A DNA stretch of 64,000 nt from Agromyces salentinus (GTDB taxonomy: Bacteria; Actinomycetota; Actinomycetes; Actinomycetales; Microbacteriaceae), in contig NZ_WBIR01000002.1 of assembly GCF_009749395.1 (NCBI RefSeq), positions 124,001-188,000 of the forward strand, in the 5' to 3' direction. Made by a program: the position numbers and the translations under genes. Of the stretch, positions 27,387-35,710 are shown piece by piece. Below the pieces are notes generated by a model. That model did not search any database. It worked only from the letters and a program-made list of their open reading frames with translations, and was not told where the DNA came from. Position 1 is the stretch's first letter. Each line of letters begins with the position of its first letter.

Positions 27387-27422
27387 TGTCCCGTCCGGCC
27401 GTTGCGTCGACGGACACGGTCG

Positions 27423-27428
27423 TAGTCT
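27423..27428 (+). promoter_or_regulatory. -10 hexamer of the two-component operon, leaderless geometry
   Basis: TAGTCT fits the actinobacterial TANNNT -10. The GTG at 27435 begins seven bases after it, where transcription should start. Confidence 0.5.
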
Positions 27429-27434
27429 GTGAAC

Positions 27435-28178
27435 GTGCCACCCACCGCCCCATCGACGACCGGGAACGAGGACCTCGTCGGCCGGCGCGTCCTGCTCGTC
27501 GATGACGACCCGACGGTCGCCGAGGTCGCCTCGAGCTATTTGCGCGCGGGCGGCTTCGTCGTCGAGGAGGTCGGCGACGGGTTCGCCGCCCTCGACGCGG
27601 TCCAACGCACCGAACCCGACCTCATCGTGCTCGACCGCATGCTGCCCGGCATCGACGGCATCGAGGTCTTCCGGCGGCTGCGCGAACGCATCTCCACGCC
27701 GGTCATCATGCTCACCGCGCTCGGCACCCCGGACGACCGCATCGCCGGCCTCGAGGCCGGCGCCGACGACTACCTGGCGAAGCCCTTCTCGCCGCGCGAG
27801 CTGGTGCTGCGCGTCCAGTCGGTGCTCCGCCGGTCGATCGACGAGTTCACGCCCGAGTCCGTGCTCGAATGCGGTGCGTTCCGGCTCGACCCGTCGGCAC
27901 GCGTCGCGACCCGGGCGGGCGAGGAACTCGCACTCACGGCGCGCGAGTTCGACCTCTTCGAGTTCCTGCTGAAGCATCCGAACCAGGTGTTCAGTCGCGA
28001 GGACCTCCTGCGCGCGGTCTGGCGATGGGACTACGGGGACCTCTCGACCGTGACCGTGCACGTGCGCCGGCTGCGCGAGAAGATCGAGCCGGATCCCCGC
28101 TCGCCCACCATGCTGACGACCGTCTGGGGCGTCGGCTACCGGTTCACGATGGGCGGTGCCCCCGATGCCCTGGTCTGA
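27435..28178 (+). CDS. OmpR/PhoB-type response regulator
   Basis: A 247-residue regulator. The receiver domain (residues ~17-130) has acidic pocket VDDDP, phospho-acceptor Asp67 in LIVLDRMLPG, the Thr of MLTALG and Lys in LAKPFSPREL. The winged-helix domain (~145-240) has LTAREFDLFEFLLKHPNQVFSREDLL, VTVHVRRLREKIE and VWGVGYRF. No ATG is available: GTG 27429 has no room behind its promoter, while GTG 27435 lies 7 bases after TAGTCT, so I favour a leaderless start at 27435. It overlaps the kinase gene by 14 bases. It is the obvious candidate to bind the shared 19-base motif of this island. Confidence 0.93.
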   Translation: MPPTAPSTTGNEDLVGRRVLLVDDDPTVAEVASSYLRAGGFVVEEVGDGFAALDAVQRTEPDLIVLDRMLPGIDGIEVFRRLRERISTPVIMLTALGTPDDRIAGLEAGADDYLAKPFSPRELVLRVQSVLRRSIDEFTPESVLECGAFRLDPSARVATRAGEELALTAREFDLFEFLLKHPNQVFSREDLLRAVWRWDYGDLSTVTVHVRRLREKIEPDPRSPTMLTTVWGVGYRFTMGGAPDALV

Positions 28179-29301
28179 CATCCTCGCGATCGCGAGCGTC
28201 GCGCTCGTCACGAGTGCGATCGTCGGCGCGATCAGCGTGCTCGCCCTGCTGATGCTGCGACGCGCCTCGCTCGTCGTGCAGATGCTCGTGCTGCTGCTCA
28301 CCGCCATCGTCTCCGTCGTCGCCAGCATGGTGGGCGTCGCGAACGAGATGTACCTCTCGGAGCACGACCTCACCGTCGCCGTCGCGGTCGCCGGCATCTC
28401 GGGGCTCGTCTCACTCGTGCTCGTGGCGGTGTTGAGTTGGATCGTCGCCCGCACCTCCCGCTCCCTCTCCGCCGCCGCCCGGCGCATCGGTGCGGGCGAA
28501 CGCCTCGAATCCGCCGGACGCTACTCGAACAGCGAACTGAACGCGCTCGCCGAGGAGCTGGTGTCCACGAGCGCCAAGCTCGCCGAGGCGCACGAACGCG
28601 AACAGCGCATCGAGGCGTCGCGGCGCGAGCTCGTCGCGTGGATCTCACACGACCTGCGGACCCCGCTCGCCGGCATCCGGGCGCTGGCGGAATCCCTCGA
28701 GGACGGCATCGCGCCCGACCCCGCCAGGTACCACCGGCAGATGCGGATCCAGGCCGACCAGCTCTCGAGCATGGTCGACGACCTCTTCGAGCTCTCGAAG
28801 ATCGACTCCGACGCGCTGCACCTCTCGCTCAAGGAGGTGTCGCTCTCCGACATCGTCAGCGACACCGTCGCCGATCTCCGCCCCGTGTCGCGTGGGCGGG
28901 ACATCCGCGTGGAGGTGCCGCTCGCCCAGGACCTGGTCGTCACGGCCGACCCGCGCGAACTGTCCCGGGCGATCGCCAACCTGCTCATGAACGCGATCCA
29001 GCACACGCCCGACGGCTCGCCGATCACCGTCGCGGTCGGGCTCGTCGACGACCGCGCCATGGTGTCGGTCATCGACGCGGGAGGCGGCATCGCCGAGGAC
29101 GACCTCGATCGCGTGTTCGAACCGGCCTGGCGTGGTTCGAAGGCGCGTACGCCGTCGCTGCAGGACGGCTACTCGGCCGGTGCCGGCCTCGGGCTCGCGA
29201 TCGTGAAGGGCATCATGAGCGCGCACCGCGGCGAGGTGGCCGTGCGCAACGTGCCGGGCGGCTGCCGCTTCGACCTGCTGCTGCCCGCGACCCTTCAGTG
29301 A
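28165..29301 (+). CDS. Membrane sensor histidine kinase
   Basis: A 378-residue kinase with three N-terminal transmembrane segments (residues ~5-30, 36-58, 70-96) joined by very short outside loops, so it probably senses a signal within the membrane or through a partner. A HAMP-like linker follows, then the H-box SHDLRTPLAGIRA with His162, N-box NLLMNAIQHTPDGS, G1 VIDAGGGIAE and G2 GAGLGLAIVKGIM. ATG 28165 is inside the end of the response regulator gene; a GTG nine bases earlier is possible. It phosphorylates that regulator. Its stop overlaps the stop of the convergent epimerase by seven bases. Confidence 0.92.
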   Translation: MPWSDILAIASVALVTSAIVGAISVLALLMLRRASLVVQMLVLLLTAIVSVVASMVGVANEMYLSEHDLTVAVAVAGISGLVSLVLVAVLSWIVARTSRSLSAAARRIGAGERLESAGRYSNSELNALAEELVSTSAKLAEAHEREQRIEASRRELVAWISHDLRTPLAGIRALAESLEDGIAPDPARYHRQMRIQADQLSSMVDDLFELSKIDSDALHLSLKEVSLSDIVSDTVADLRPVSRGRDIRVEVPLAQDLVVTADPRELSRAIANLLMNAIQHTPDGSPITVAVGLVDDRAMVSVIDAGGGIAEDDLDRVFEPAWRGSKARTPSLQDGYSAGAGLGLAIVKGIMSAHRGEVAVRNVPGGCRFDLLLPATLQ

Positions 29302-30362
29302 GCGGATGCCCCGTCCGCGGCGAACTCGCGCAGCCCGGTCTCCAGCGGCACGAGCGCCTTCCAGCAGAGCTCCTCGCGGGCCCGTGACGACGACGCGGTG
29401 ATGTGGCGCACGTCGCCGAGGCGGTACTCCCCCGTCACGATGGGCTCCCGGCCGCCCATCGCACGCGCGAGGCCGGCAGCGACCGCCCCGACCGAGGTCA
29501 CGGATCCCGACCCGACGTTGAAGGCGCGTGCCGTCGAGGGCGGGAAGTGGACGAGCCGGTCGGCGGCCGCGAGGTTCGCGCGCGCGACATCCGAGACATG
29601 CACGAAGTCGCGTCGCTGCGCTCCGTCCTCGAACACCCGCGGCGCCTCGCCGCGCGCGATCATCGATCGGAACAGGGCCGCGACCCCGGCGTACGGGGTG
29701 TCGCGGGGCATCCCGGACCCGTAGACGTTGTGGTACCGCAGCATCGCCGCCGTTCCGCCCGTCGAACGCGCCCAGGTCGTGACGAGGTGCTCCTGGGCGA
29801 GCTTGGTGAGCGCGTAGGCATTGCGCGGGTCGAGGGCATCCTCCTCGGTCACGAGGTCAGGCGCGAGCCGCTGCCCGGTCTCGTCGACCGGGTCGAAGAC
29901 CCCGGCCTCGAGGTCGCGGACGGTCCGCGCCGCCGGACGCCTGCGTCGACCAGCGTCGTCCACGTACGCGCCCTCTCCGTAGACGACCATCGATGAGGCC
30001 AGCACGAGGCGCCGCACCCCGGCACGCGCCATCGCCGCGATGAGTTCGGCGGTACCGAGCACGTTCGTCGCGGCGTAGTCCGGCGCATCGGCGAGGTCGA
30101 CGCCGAGCCCGACCTTCGCGGCCTGGTGGAGCACGGTGTCGACGCCTTCGAGCACGCCATCGAGGACGTCCGGGTCGCGGATGTCGCCGCGAACGAACCC
30201 GACGCCGTCCGGCAGCCGCTCGCCCGCCACCGCCGGGTGCTCCGTTCGGTGCACGTCCGGCCGCAGCGAGTCGAGCACGCGCACGTCGCGCCCCTCGGCC
30301 AGGGCGAGCGCGACGATCTCGCTGCCGATGAACCCGGCGCCGCCGGTCACGAGGAGGGTCAT
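29295..30362 (-). CDS. NAD-dependent sugar epimerase/dehydratase (extended SDR)
   Basis: A 355-residue extended SDR with NAD motif TGGAGFIGS at the N-terminus, LHQAAKVG, ASSMVVYGEG (catalytic Ser region) and the YxxxK of NAYALTKLAQEHL, followed by LRYHNVYGSGMPRDTPYAGV and DFVHVSDVARAN. This is the UDP-glucose 4-epimerase-like class. ATG 30362 overlaps the stop of the phosphorylase gene (ATGA). It probably makes or alters the nucleotide sugar used by the neighbouring glycosyltransferases. The insertion GRRRRPAARTV around residue 133 is unusual for the fold. Confidence 0.88.
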   Translation of the reverse strand: MTLLVTGGAGFIGSEIVALALAEGRDVRVLDSLRPDVHRTEHPAVAGERLPDGVGFVRGDIRDPDVLDGVLEGVDTVLHQAAKVGLGVDLADAPDYAATNVLGTAELIAAMARAGVRRLVLASSMVVYGEGAYVDDAGRRRRPAARTVRDLEAGVFDPVDETGQRLAPDLVTEEDALDPRNAYALTKLAQEHLVTTWARSTGGTAAMLRYHNVYGSGMPRDTPYAGVAALFRSMIARGEAPRVFEDGAQRRDFVHVSDVARANLAAADRLVHFPPSTARAFNVGSGSVTSVGAVAAGLARAMGGREPIVTGEYRLGDVRHITASSSRAREELCWKALVPLETGLREFAADGASAH

Positions 30363-31153
30363 CGCAGTGCCGGTCGGGCCAAGATCAAGGCGATGGCCTC
30401 GTCGTCGATGAGCGGTCGCGGCGCGTAGGCCTCGGGAATCGCCTCGACGATGCGGCCGACGGCCTCGACGACCCGTCCGCGCACCGTCGCGAGCCTGCGG
30501 AACACCAGTTCGGCGGTGGCGGCGTCGGGATCGTCGGCGAAGTTCCCGCTGTCGGTGTCGGTCACGATGGCGAGGGTGACCGTCCCGATGCCGAGTTCTG
30601 CCGCGAGCGCGACCTCGGGGCAGAGGGTCATGTTCACCAGGTCCACTCCCGAGTCGCGGAACAGCCGCGACTCGGCGGCCGTGGAGAAGCGCGGCCCCTG
30701 GATGACCGCGACCGTCGCCCGTGGCGCGGCATCCGGGAGGGCATCCGTGGCGAGGCCGCGGAGGACCGGGCAGAACGGCTCTGCGAAGGGCAGGTGGCGC
30801 ACCGTCTCCTCGTCGTAGAACGTGTCCGGCCGACCGTGCGTGCGGTCCACCAGTTGGTCGGGGATCGCGAGCGATTCGGGCGGCAGCTCGGACCGGAGCG
30901 AGCCGACGGCCGCCGTGGACACGACGGCGCGCACCCCCATGCTCGCCAGCGCCCAGAGGTTCGACCTGGCGTCGATGCGGTGCGGTGCGACGGTGTGCCC
31001 GGCGCCATGCCTGGCCACGAACACGACCGACCTGCCGGCGAACTCCCCGACGATGATCTCCGCGCTCCCGTAGGGGGTCGCGACGTGCCGGATGTCGCCG
31101 TCGACCAGATCGCCCAGACCCGTGCCGCCGATCAGCCCAACGATGCTCGCCAT
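30359..31153 (-). CDS. MTA phosphorylase-like purine nucleoside phosphorylase
   Basis: A 264-residue trimeric-type nucleoside phosphorylase: GLIGGTGLG, the phosphate-binding RHGAGHTVAPHRIDARSNLWAL, STAAVGSL, VIQGPRFSTAAESRLFR, NMTLCPEVALAAELGI and purine-site VTDTDSG. NMTxxPE is typical of methylthioadenosine/methylthioinosine phosphorylases. Phosphorolysis would give a sugar-1-phosphate and base. ATG 31153 has GGTGGG close by; a GTG at 31168 is an alternative. It is translationally coupled to the epimerase, an unexpected pairing for simple purine salvage and one that hints at use of the released sugar phosphate. Confidence 0.85.
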   Translation of the reverse strand: MASIVGLIGGTGLGDLVDGDIRHVATPYGSAEIIVGEFAGRSVVFVARHGAGHTVAPHRIDARSNLWALASMGVRAVVSTAAVGSLRSELPPESLAIPDQLVDRTHGRPDTFYDEETVRHLPFAEPFCPVLRGLATDALPDAAPRATVAVIQGPRFSTAAESRLFRDSGVDLVNMTLCPEVALAAELGIGTVTLAIVTDTDSGNFADDPDAATAELVFRRLATVRGRVVEAVGRIVEAIPEAYAPRPLIDDEAIALILARPALR

Positions 31154-31197
31154 CCCACCACGATGCACGCTCCACCGGCAGGCCGGTCCCTCGGTTC

Positions 31198-31216
31198 CTT
31201 ACGGTCCCGTGACGGA
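31198..31216 (+). promoter_or_regulatory. Island operator motif, copy 3
   Basis: CTTACGGTCCCGTGACGGA between the divergent phosphorylase and thioredoxin genes; third copy of the motif. A related copy lies in opposite orientation at 31238-31256 (GTTACGGATCCGTGACGTC on the minus strand), so each divergent unit may have its own site. Confidence 0.6.
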
Positions 31217-31314
31217 GGAGGACTCGGACACCGTTTCGACGTCACGGATCCGTAACCAGTCCGGCCGCCCGACGAGCCGTGCCGCGGATAGCGTTGGGCC
31301 CCGGGCGGATGCCC

Positions 31315-31344
31315 GTCCAACGACGACAGGTCCAACGACGACAG
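31315..31344. repeat. Perfect 15-bp tandem duplication upstream of the thioredoxin lipoprotein
   Basis: GTCCAACGACGACAG occurs twice in a row, ending eight bases before the ATG at 31352. The second copy supplies part of the ribosome-binding region. Confidence 0.85.
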
Positions 31345-31351
31345 GACGAAG

Positions 31352-31876
31352 ATGTCACGCGCACGAATCGGAACCGCGGCGATGCTCGCCCTCGTGGCGA
31401 TCGCCGTGAGCGGCTGCACCACCGGATCGCCGGGAGCGGCCGCAGGCACGGGCGCTCCGAGCGAGGCGGCGTCATCCGAAGCCCCTGCTCCCGCTCCATC
31501 GGCCGAATCCGACGCCGACGCCGACGTGCCCGGAGACGGCTCGAGTCCCGCGACCGAGGATGCAGCCTCACCCGGCGCGTACGTCGACTACACCGACGGG
31601 GCGATCGAATCGACTCCAGGTGCGAAGGTGCTGTTCTTCCACGCATCCTGGTGCCCGAACTGCCGGGCGCTCGATGAGCAGCTGCGCTCGGAGGGTGCAC
31701 CCGAGGGCCTCACCGTGTTCAAGGTCGACTACGACGATCGCACCGACCTGCGCCAGCAGTACGGGGTGACGATCCAGACCACCGTCGTCTTCGTCGACGA
31801 CCGCGGCGATGCGATCTCGAGCACCGTGCTCTACGACGACCCCTCGATCGAGTCGCTCATCGCGGCCATCCCGTGA
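31352..31876 (+). CDS. Thioredoxin-like lipoprotein
   Basis: A 174-residue secreted lipoprotein. The N-terminus is a lipoprotein signal peptide with lipobox VSGC (Cys22), followed by a ~50-residue Ala/Ser/Pro/Asp linker and a thioredoxin fold with active site WCPNC (residues 100-104) and the cis-Pro region in VTIQTTVVFVDD, where the Pro before the strand is replaced by Thr. It should act as an extracytoplasmic thiol reductase or oxidase. The stop overlaps the GTG of the CcdA-like gene, giving a complete thiol-relay pair. It shares a gap holding the island motif with the phosphorylase gene. Confidence 0.9.
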   Translation: MSRARIGTAAMLALVAIAVSGCTTGSPGAAAGTGAPSEAASSEAPAPAPSAESDADADVPGDGSSPATEDAASPGAYVDYTDGAIESTPGAKVLFFHASWCPNCRALDEQLRSEGAPEGLTVFKVDYDDRTDLRQQYGVTIQTTVVFVDDRGDAISSTVLYDDPSIESLIAAIP

Positions 31877-32646
31877 CGGCATCGCTGCTGCTGAGCCTCG
31901 CCGCGGGCGTGCTCACGGTGGCCGCGCCCTGCGTCCTGCCGCTGCTTCCCGTCGTCGTGGGCGGCGCCATCGTGCGCGATGGCGGTTCGGCACGGGGCGC
32001 CGCCGGCGGTGGTCGGGCGACTCGGACGGACCGGTGGCGGCCCCTCGTCATCGCCGTCTCGCTCGCCGTGAGCGTCGTCGTGTTCACCCTCCTGCTCAAG
32101 GCGTCGACGTCGCTGCTGGGTGTTCCACCGCAGGCCTGGCAGCTCGTCTCGGGCGGCATCATCATCTTGTTGGGCGTCGACCTCCTCGTTCCGGCCGTCT
32201 GGGACCGGATCTCGATGGCGCTCGGCCTGCAGGCCCGATCGGGCGCGATGCTCGATCGTGCCGTTGCGCGGCGGAGCACGACCGGGGACATCATGACGGG
32301 TGCGGCCCTCGGCCCCGTCTTCTCCAGCTGCAGTCCGACGTACGCGCTCATCGTCGCCGCCGTCCTCCCGGTGTCGTTCCTCGAGGGACTGGGGTTCGTC
32401 ATCGCCTATGCGGTGGGCCTCGCCGGCACGCTCCTCCTGATCGCCGTGCTGGGGCGGCGGCTCGTGCGCCGGCTCGGCTGGCTCGCGAACCCGAACGGGT
32501 GGTTCCGCCGGGTCATCGGCGGAATCTTCGTCCTGGTCGGGGTGGCGGTGATCACCGGACTCGACAGGCAGCTGCAGACGTGGATCCTCGACGCCGGGCT
32601 CTACGATCCGATCGCCCGGCTCGAGGAGCTGCTCGGCGTCGGTTGA
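31873..32646 (+). CDS. CcdA/DsbD-family transmembrane thiol transporter
   Basis: A 257-residue protein with six transmembrane segments and the two membrane Cys expected for electron transfer: one in APCVLPLLP (residue ~20) and one in FSSCSPTYAL. It would pass reducing equivalents from cytoplasmic thioredoxin to the lipoprotein thioredoxin encoded just upstream. GTG 31873 overlaps that gene's stop. A 15-residue Gly/Ala/Arg-rich loop (ARGAAGGGRATRTDR) between helices 1 and 2 is longer than usual. Confidence 0.9.
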   Translation: MTASLLLSLAAGVLTVAAPCVLPLLPVVVGGAIVRDGGSARGAAGGGRATRTDRWRPLVIAVSLAVSVVVFTLLLKASTSLLGVPPQAWQLVSGGIIILLGVDLLVPAVWDRISMALGLQARSGAMLDRAVARRSTTGDIMTGAALGPVFSSCSPTYALIVAAVLPVSFLEGLGFVIAYAVGLAGTLLLIAVLGRRLVRRLGWLANPNGWFRRVIGGIFVLVGVAVITGLDRQLQTWILDAGLYDPIARLEELLGVG

Positions 32647-32741
32647 GCACCCTTGGACCGCGCCAGGGCAATGCAAGATCAGAGTTCCACCGGATGACCG
32701 ATCGTCGACCGTGCCCGTGCCGCGGACGGGCAGTCACTGCC

Positions 32742-33329
32742 TCAGCCGACGCGGAAGCGGATCGGGTCGAGCACCGCTTCGGCCGCCCAACCTGCGGCGT
32801 CGGCGATGTCGCTGCGGGTCATGCCGAACTCCCGACGGAAGGCGACCCACGTCGCCGCCGAATCGAGGTGGGCCAGGGCGGCGACGATCGCCCGGCGCTC
32901 GGCCGCTCCGAGCGAGGGAACCTCCGCATCGATCATCGCCTCGAGCTTGGCCCGTCGCGGGCTGGGCGTCGCGCCGCTGATTCCTCGCATCGTCGTTTCC
33001 GCCACGACGTGCGCGAGTTCCGGTCGTCGGTCGTACGACTCCATCGCCGCCCGGATCGTGAGCGGCATGTCGAAGATGCTCGCGGCGTCTTCGCGGGGGA
33101 AGATCCGGCGCTCGATCCAGACGGCCTCGGCGAGCAGCAGGTCCACCCGTGTCGCATAGTTGCGGAAGATGGTCCGCTCGCCGACGCCTGCGCGTCGTGC
33201 GATCAGTCGGAAGGAGACGTCGTCGGTGCCGAGTTCCTCGATCAGCTCCGCGTAGGCGGCGAGGATCGCCTCCTGGGTGCGATTGACGTCGCTCGCCGAT
33301 ACGCCTGCGGGTTCGGAGCCGCCCGGCAT
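32742..33329 (-). CDS. TetR-family regulator
   Basis: A 195-residue TetR protein. Residues ~15-60 give the DNA-binding domain (AILAAYAELIEELGTDDVSFRLIARRAGVGERTIFRNYATRVDLLL), and the rest is a helical C-terminal domain. No clear Shine-Dalgarno is visible; ATG 33329 and a GTG six bases earlier are both possible. It is the last gene of a leftward unit with another TetR gene and an NCS1 permease. Two TetR genes in tandem downstream of a nucleobase-type permease is unusual; the second is a divergent homologue, not a recent copy. Confidence 0.85.
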   Translation of the reverse strand: MPGGSEPAGVSASDVNRTQEAILAAYAELIEELGTDDVSFRLIARRAGVGERTIFRNYATRVDLLLAEAVWIERRIFPREDAASIFDMPLTIRAAMESYDRRPELAHVVAETTMRGISGATPSPRRAKLEAMIDAEVPSLGAAERRAIVAALAHLDSAATWVAFRREFGMTRSDIADAAGWAAEAVLDPIRFRVG

Positions 33330-33360
33330 CGTCACGCCCGGACTCGGGAGAGGGAACGAC

Positions 33361-33927
33361 TCATCTCGACGTCCGTGACGGGGCGGGAAGGACGGTCAGG
33401 ACCTGGGCGACGGAGCGATCGAAGACGTCCGAGATCTCCGGCGCGCTCAGGTCGAACCCCGTCCGCATGCGCGCCCAGAACTGCGCCGACGCGAAGTAGC
33501 GGAGCGCGGCCGCGACCCGGCGCAGATCGCGTTCGTTCAGCGAGGGGTGGTTCGTCGCGAGCATCGCGACGAGGGCGCGCGTGAAGAACGTCGGCTCCGG
33601 GTCCCCGGTCGGCGAGATCGATGCGGCGCGCGCGCACACGAACGCGAACGCCGGCGCCTGGTCGAAGGCCAGGAAACGCGCCCGCGACGCTTCCTCGAAC
33701 TGGGCGATCGTGATGAACGGCGGCAAGGGGAACTCGGTGGACTCGAGCCAGCCCGCGACACCCTCCAGGAGATGCGACCTGGTCGGGAAATGACGGTAGA
33801 CGGTCCGCTCCGACACGCCGACCGCCTCGCCGAGGGTGCCGTACGAGATCTCGTCGAACGGATACTCGCGCAGCGCCGCGGCGGTCTTCGCGAGGATCGC
33901 GGTCGGAGTATCGACCCCATCCGCCAT
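33361..33927 (-). CDS. TetR-family regulator
   Basis: A 188-residue TetR protein with DNA-binding region AILAKTAAALREYPFDEISYGTLGEAVGVSERTVYRHFPTRSHLLEG. The ATG at 33927 shares one base with the TGA of the NCS1 permease gene (TGATG), so it is co-translated with the permease and probably regulates it. A purine-rich GAGAGGGGCG precedes the start. The C-terminal domain has several Phe residues (FLAFDQAPAFAF), as expected for a hydrophobic ligand pocket; the ligand is unknown. Confidence 0.87.
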   Translation of the reverse strand: MADGVDTPTAILAKTAAALREYPFDEISYGTLGEAVGVSERTVYRHFPTRSHLLEGVAGWLESTEFPLPPFITIAQFEEASRARFLAFDQAPAFAFVCARAASISPTGDPEPTFFTRALVAMLATNHPSLNERDLRRVAAALRYFASAQFWARMRTGFDLSAPEISDVFDRSVAQVLTVLPAPSRTSR

Positions 33928-35633
33928 CACTCGCCCCTCTCCGTCGACTGCGCGACCTCTTCAACCGTTCGCCCCGGCGGAGGGTCGCCGCTCGACGCCT
34001 GCTCGGCCGGAAGCACGTACCGATCGGAAGCATCGAGCGTGAGGGCCAGTGACGAGACGTACTGCGTCTCGCCGTGAGCGCCTCGCTCCGCCGAGGCAAG
34101 CATATCCGGACGCTCGAAAGTGTACCCGGTGACGTGGCAGCGAAGCCGGTCCCCCGACGGGTTGCCGTCGGCATCGAGCATCGGCGAAGCGATGCCGTCC
34201 GTCCGGCGTCGCAGGTAGTACCGACCGCGCGTGGCCAGCGCCATGAGCGGGGTGGCGATGACGGCGACCCCGATGGCGATCAGCACCGAGAACGGCCGGG
34301 GCCCTTCGCCGAACAGGCCGCCGAACGCCGCCAGCGAGAGGAGGGATGCGAGGCCGACCGACACCAGGCCGACCGGGTTCCAGTCGCGCAGCATCCCCCG
34401 ACGGAACTCGGGATAGATCGGCGAGAGGCGCAGCACGTGCTTGTTGATCGCGATGTCGCTGGCGATCGTGACCAGCCACGCCATCACGACGTTCGCGTAG
34501 AGGCTGAGCACGAAGCTGATGAGGCTGAAGACGTCCATCCACATCAGGGCGAGCGCGATGGCGAGGTTGAAGAAGATGAAGATCGACCTGCCCGGGTAGG
34601 TCTTGGCGAGCCGGGTGTACACGTTCGACCAGGCCAGCGACCCGGAGTAGGCGTTCGTGACGTTGATCTTGACCTGGGCGACGACGACGAGCATCAGAGC
34701 CAGCCCGACCGCCAGCCACTCCGGCATGATCGATTCGTAGAGGGCGATGAACTGGCGGACGGGCTCGGCGGCCTTCTCGCCGAGATCCGGGTCGACGCGC
34801 GTGATGAGGTAGACCGCGAGGAAGACGCCGATCACCTGCTTGATCCCGCTGAAGAGCACCCAGCCGGGCCCCGCGAACATGAGCGAGGCCCACCATGACC
34901 GCCGATTCACGCGCGTGCGCGGCGGCATCGCCCGGATCACGTCGATCTGCTCGGCCAGCTGCGGTGTCAGCGCGAAGCAGACGGCGGCACTCGCGACGAT
35001 GGCCTCGAGGCTCACGGTGCCGTCGGTCTCGCCCGTGAACGCGGCGAACGCCCGCACCGCACCGGGGTCGGACACGACCACCCAGAGCAACGGAACCAGT
35101 GCGAGCGCGAGCCAGAGCGGTGTGGTCCAGAACTGCAGGCGCTCGAGCGCGCGCATCCCGTAGATCACGATCGGGATCACCACCACGGTCGAGATGAGGT
35201 AGCCGATCGGCAGTGGGATGGCGACCGCGACGTGAAGTCCCTGTGCCATGATCGCCCCCTCGAGGGCGAAGAAGATGCACGTGAAGACGGCGAAGATCAC
35301 GGTCGTGATCGATGAGCCGTAGTACCCGAAGCCCGACCCGCGCGCGATCAGGTCCAGGTCGAGGTTGTACCTCGCGGCATAGTACGCGATGGGCAGGCCG
35401 ACGATGAAGATGATGACCGAGGCGAACAGGATGCCGAGCAGGGCGTTGTTCGTCCCGTGCTCGATCCCGACGCTCGCCCCGATGGAGAAGTCGGCGAGGA
35501 ACGCGATCGAGCCGAGGGCCGTGATCCCGATCGACCCGGCGCTCCAGCGCCGGAACGAGCGCGGGACGTAGCGGAAGGCATAGTCTTCGAGGCTGTCATC
35601 GGCGGCTGCCCGCGCGTTGTCCGCCCTCGCCAC
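33927..35633 (-). CDS. NCS1-type permease (nucleobase/allantoin/thiamine:cation symporter family)
   Basis: A 568-residue protein with about twelve transmembrane segments and NCS1 features: FRRWSAGSIGITALGSIAFLADFSIGAS at the N-terminus, GYYGSSITT, and ANVVMAWLVTIASDIAINKHVL late. The ~90-residue hydrophilic C-terminus is long for the family. GTG 35633 has AGGAGG five bases upstream. It lies 77 bp after the urea transporter operon on the same strand, so it may carry a nitrogen compound (purine, allantoin, hydantoin); that substrate range is inferred from family and context only. Confidence 0.85.
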   Translation of the reverse strand: MARADNARAAADDSLEDYAFRYVPRSFRRWSAGSIGITALGSIAFLADFSIGASVGIEHGTNNALLGILFASVIIFIVGLPIAYYAARYNLDLDLIARGSGFGYYGSSITTVIFAVFTCIFFALEGAIMAQGLHVAVAIPLPIGYLISTVVVIPIVIYGMRALERLQFWTTPLWLALALVPLLWVVVSDPGAVRAFAAFTGETDGTVSLEAIVASAAVCFALTPQLAEQIDVIRAMPPRTRVNRRSWWASLMFAGPGWVLFSGIKQVIGVFLAVYLITRVDPDLGEKAAEPVRQFIALYESIMPEWLAVGLALMLVVVAQVKINVTNAYSGSLAWSNVYTRLAKTYPGRSIFIFFNLAIALALMWMDVFSLISFVLSLYANVVMAWLVTIASDIAINKHVLRLSPIYPEFRRGMLRDWNPVGLVSVGLASLLSLAAFGGLFGEGPRPFSVLIAIGVAVIATPLMALATRGRYYLRRRTDGIASPMLDADGNPSGDRLRCHVTGYTFERPDMLASAERGAHGETQYVSSLALTLDASDRYVLPAEQASSGDPPPGRTVEEVAQSTERGE

Positions 35634-35710
35634 GTCGCCCTCCTGCCGCCTCGCATGTCGGGCCCATTGTCCCGGGTCGCGTGTTACAGCCGCATTGCGC
35701 GCGGACGGTG

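Noticed and set aside
25917..31153. A true arsenosugar biosynthesis cluster
   Set aside because: DUF2064, GT2 and the phosphorylase-like gene resemble it, but there is no arsenic methyltransferase or radical SAM gene, and these families occur widely without arsenic chemistry.
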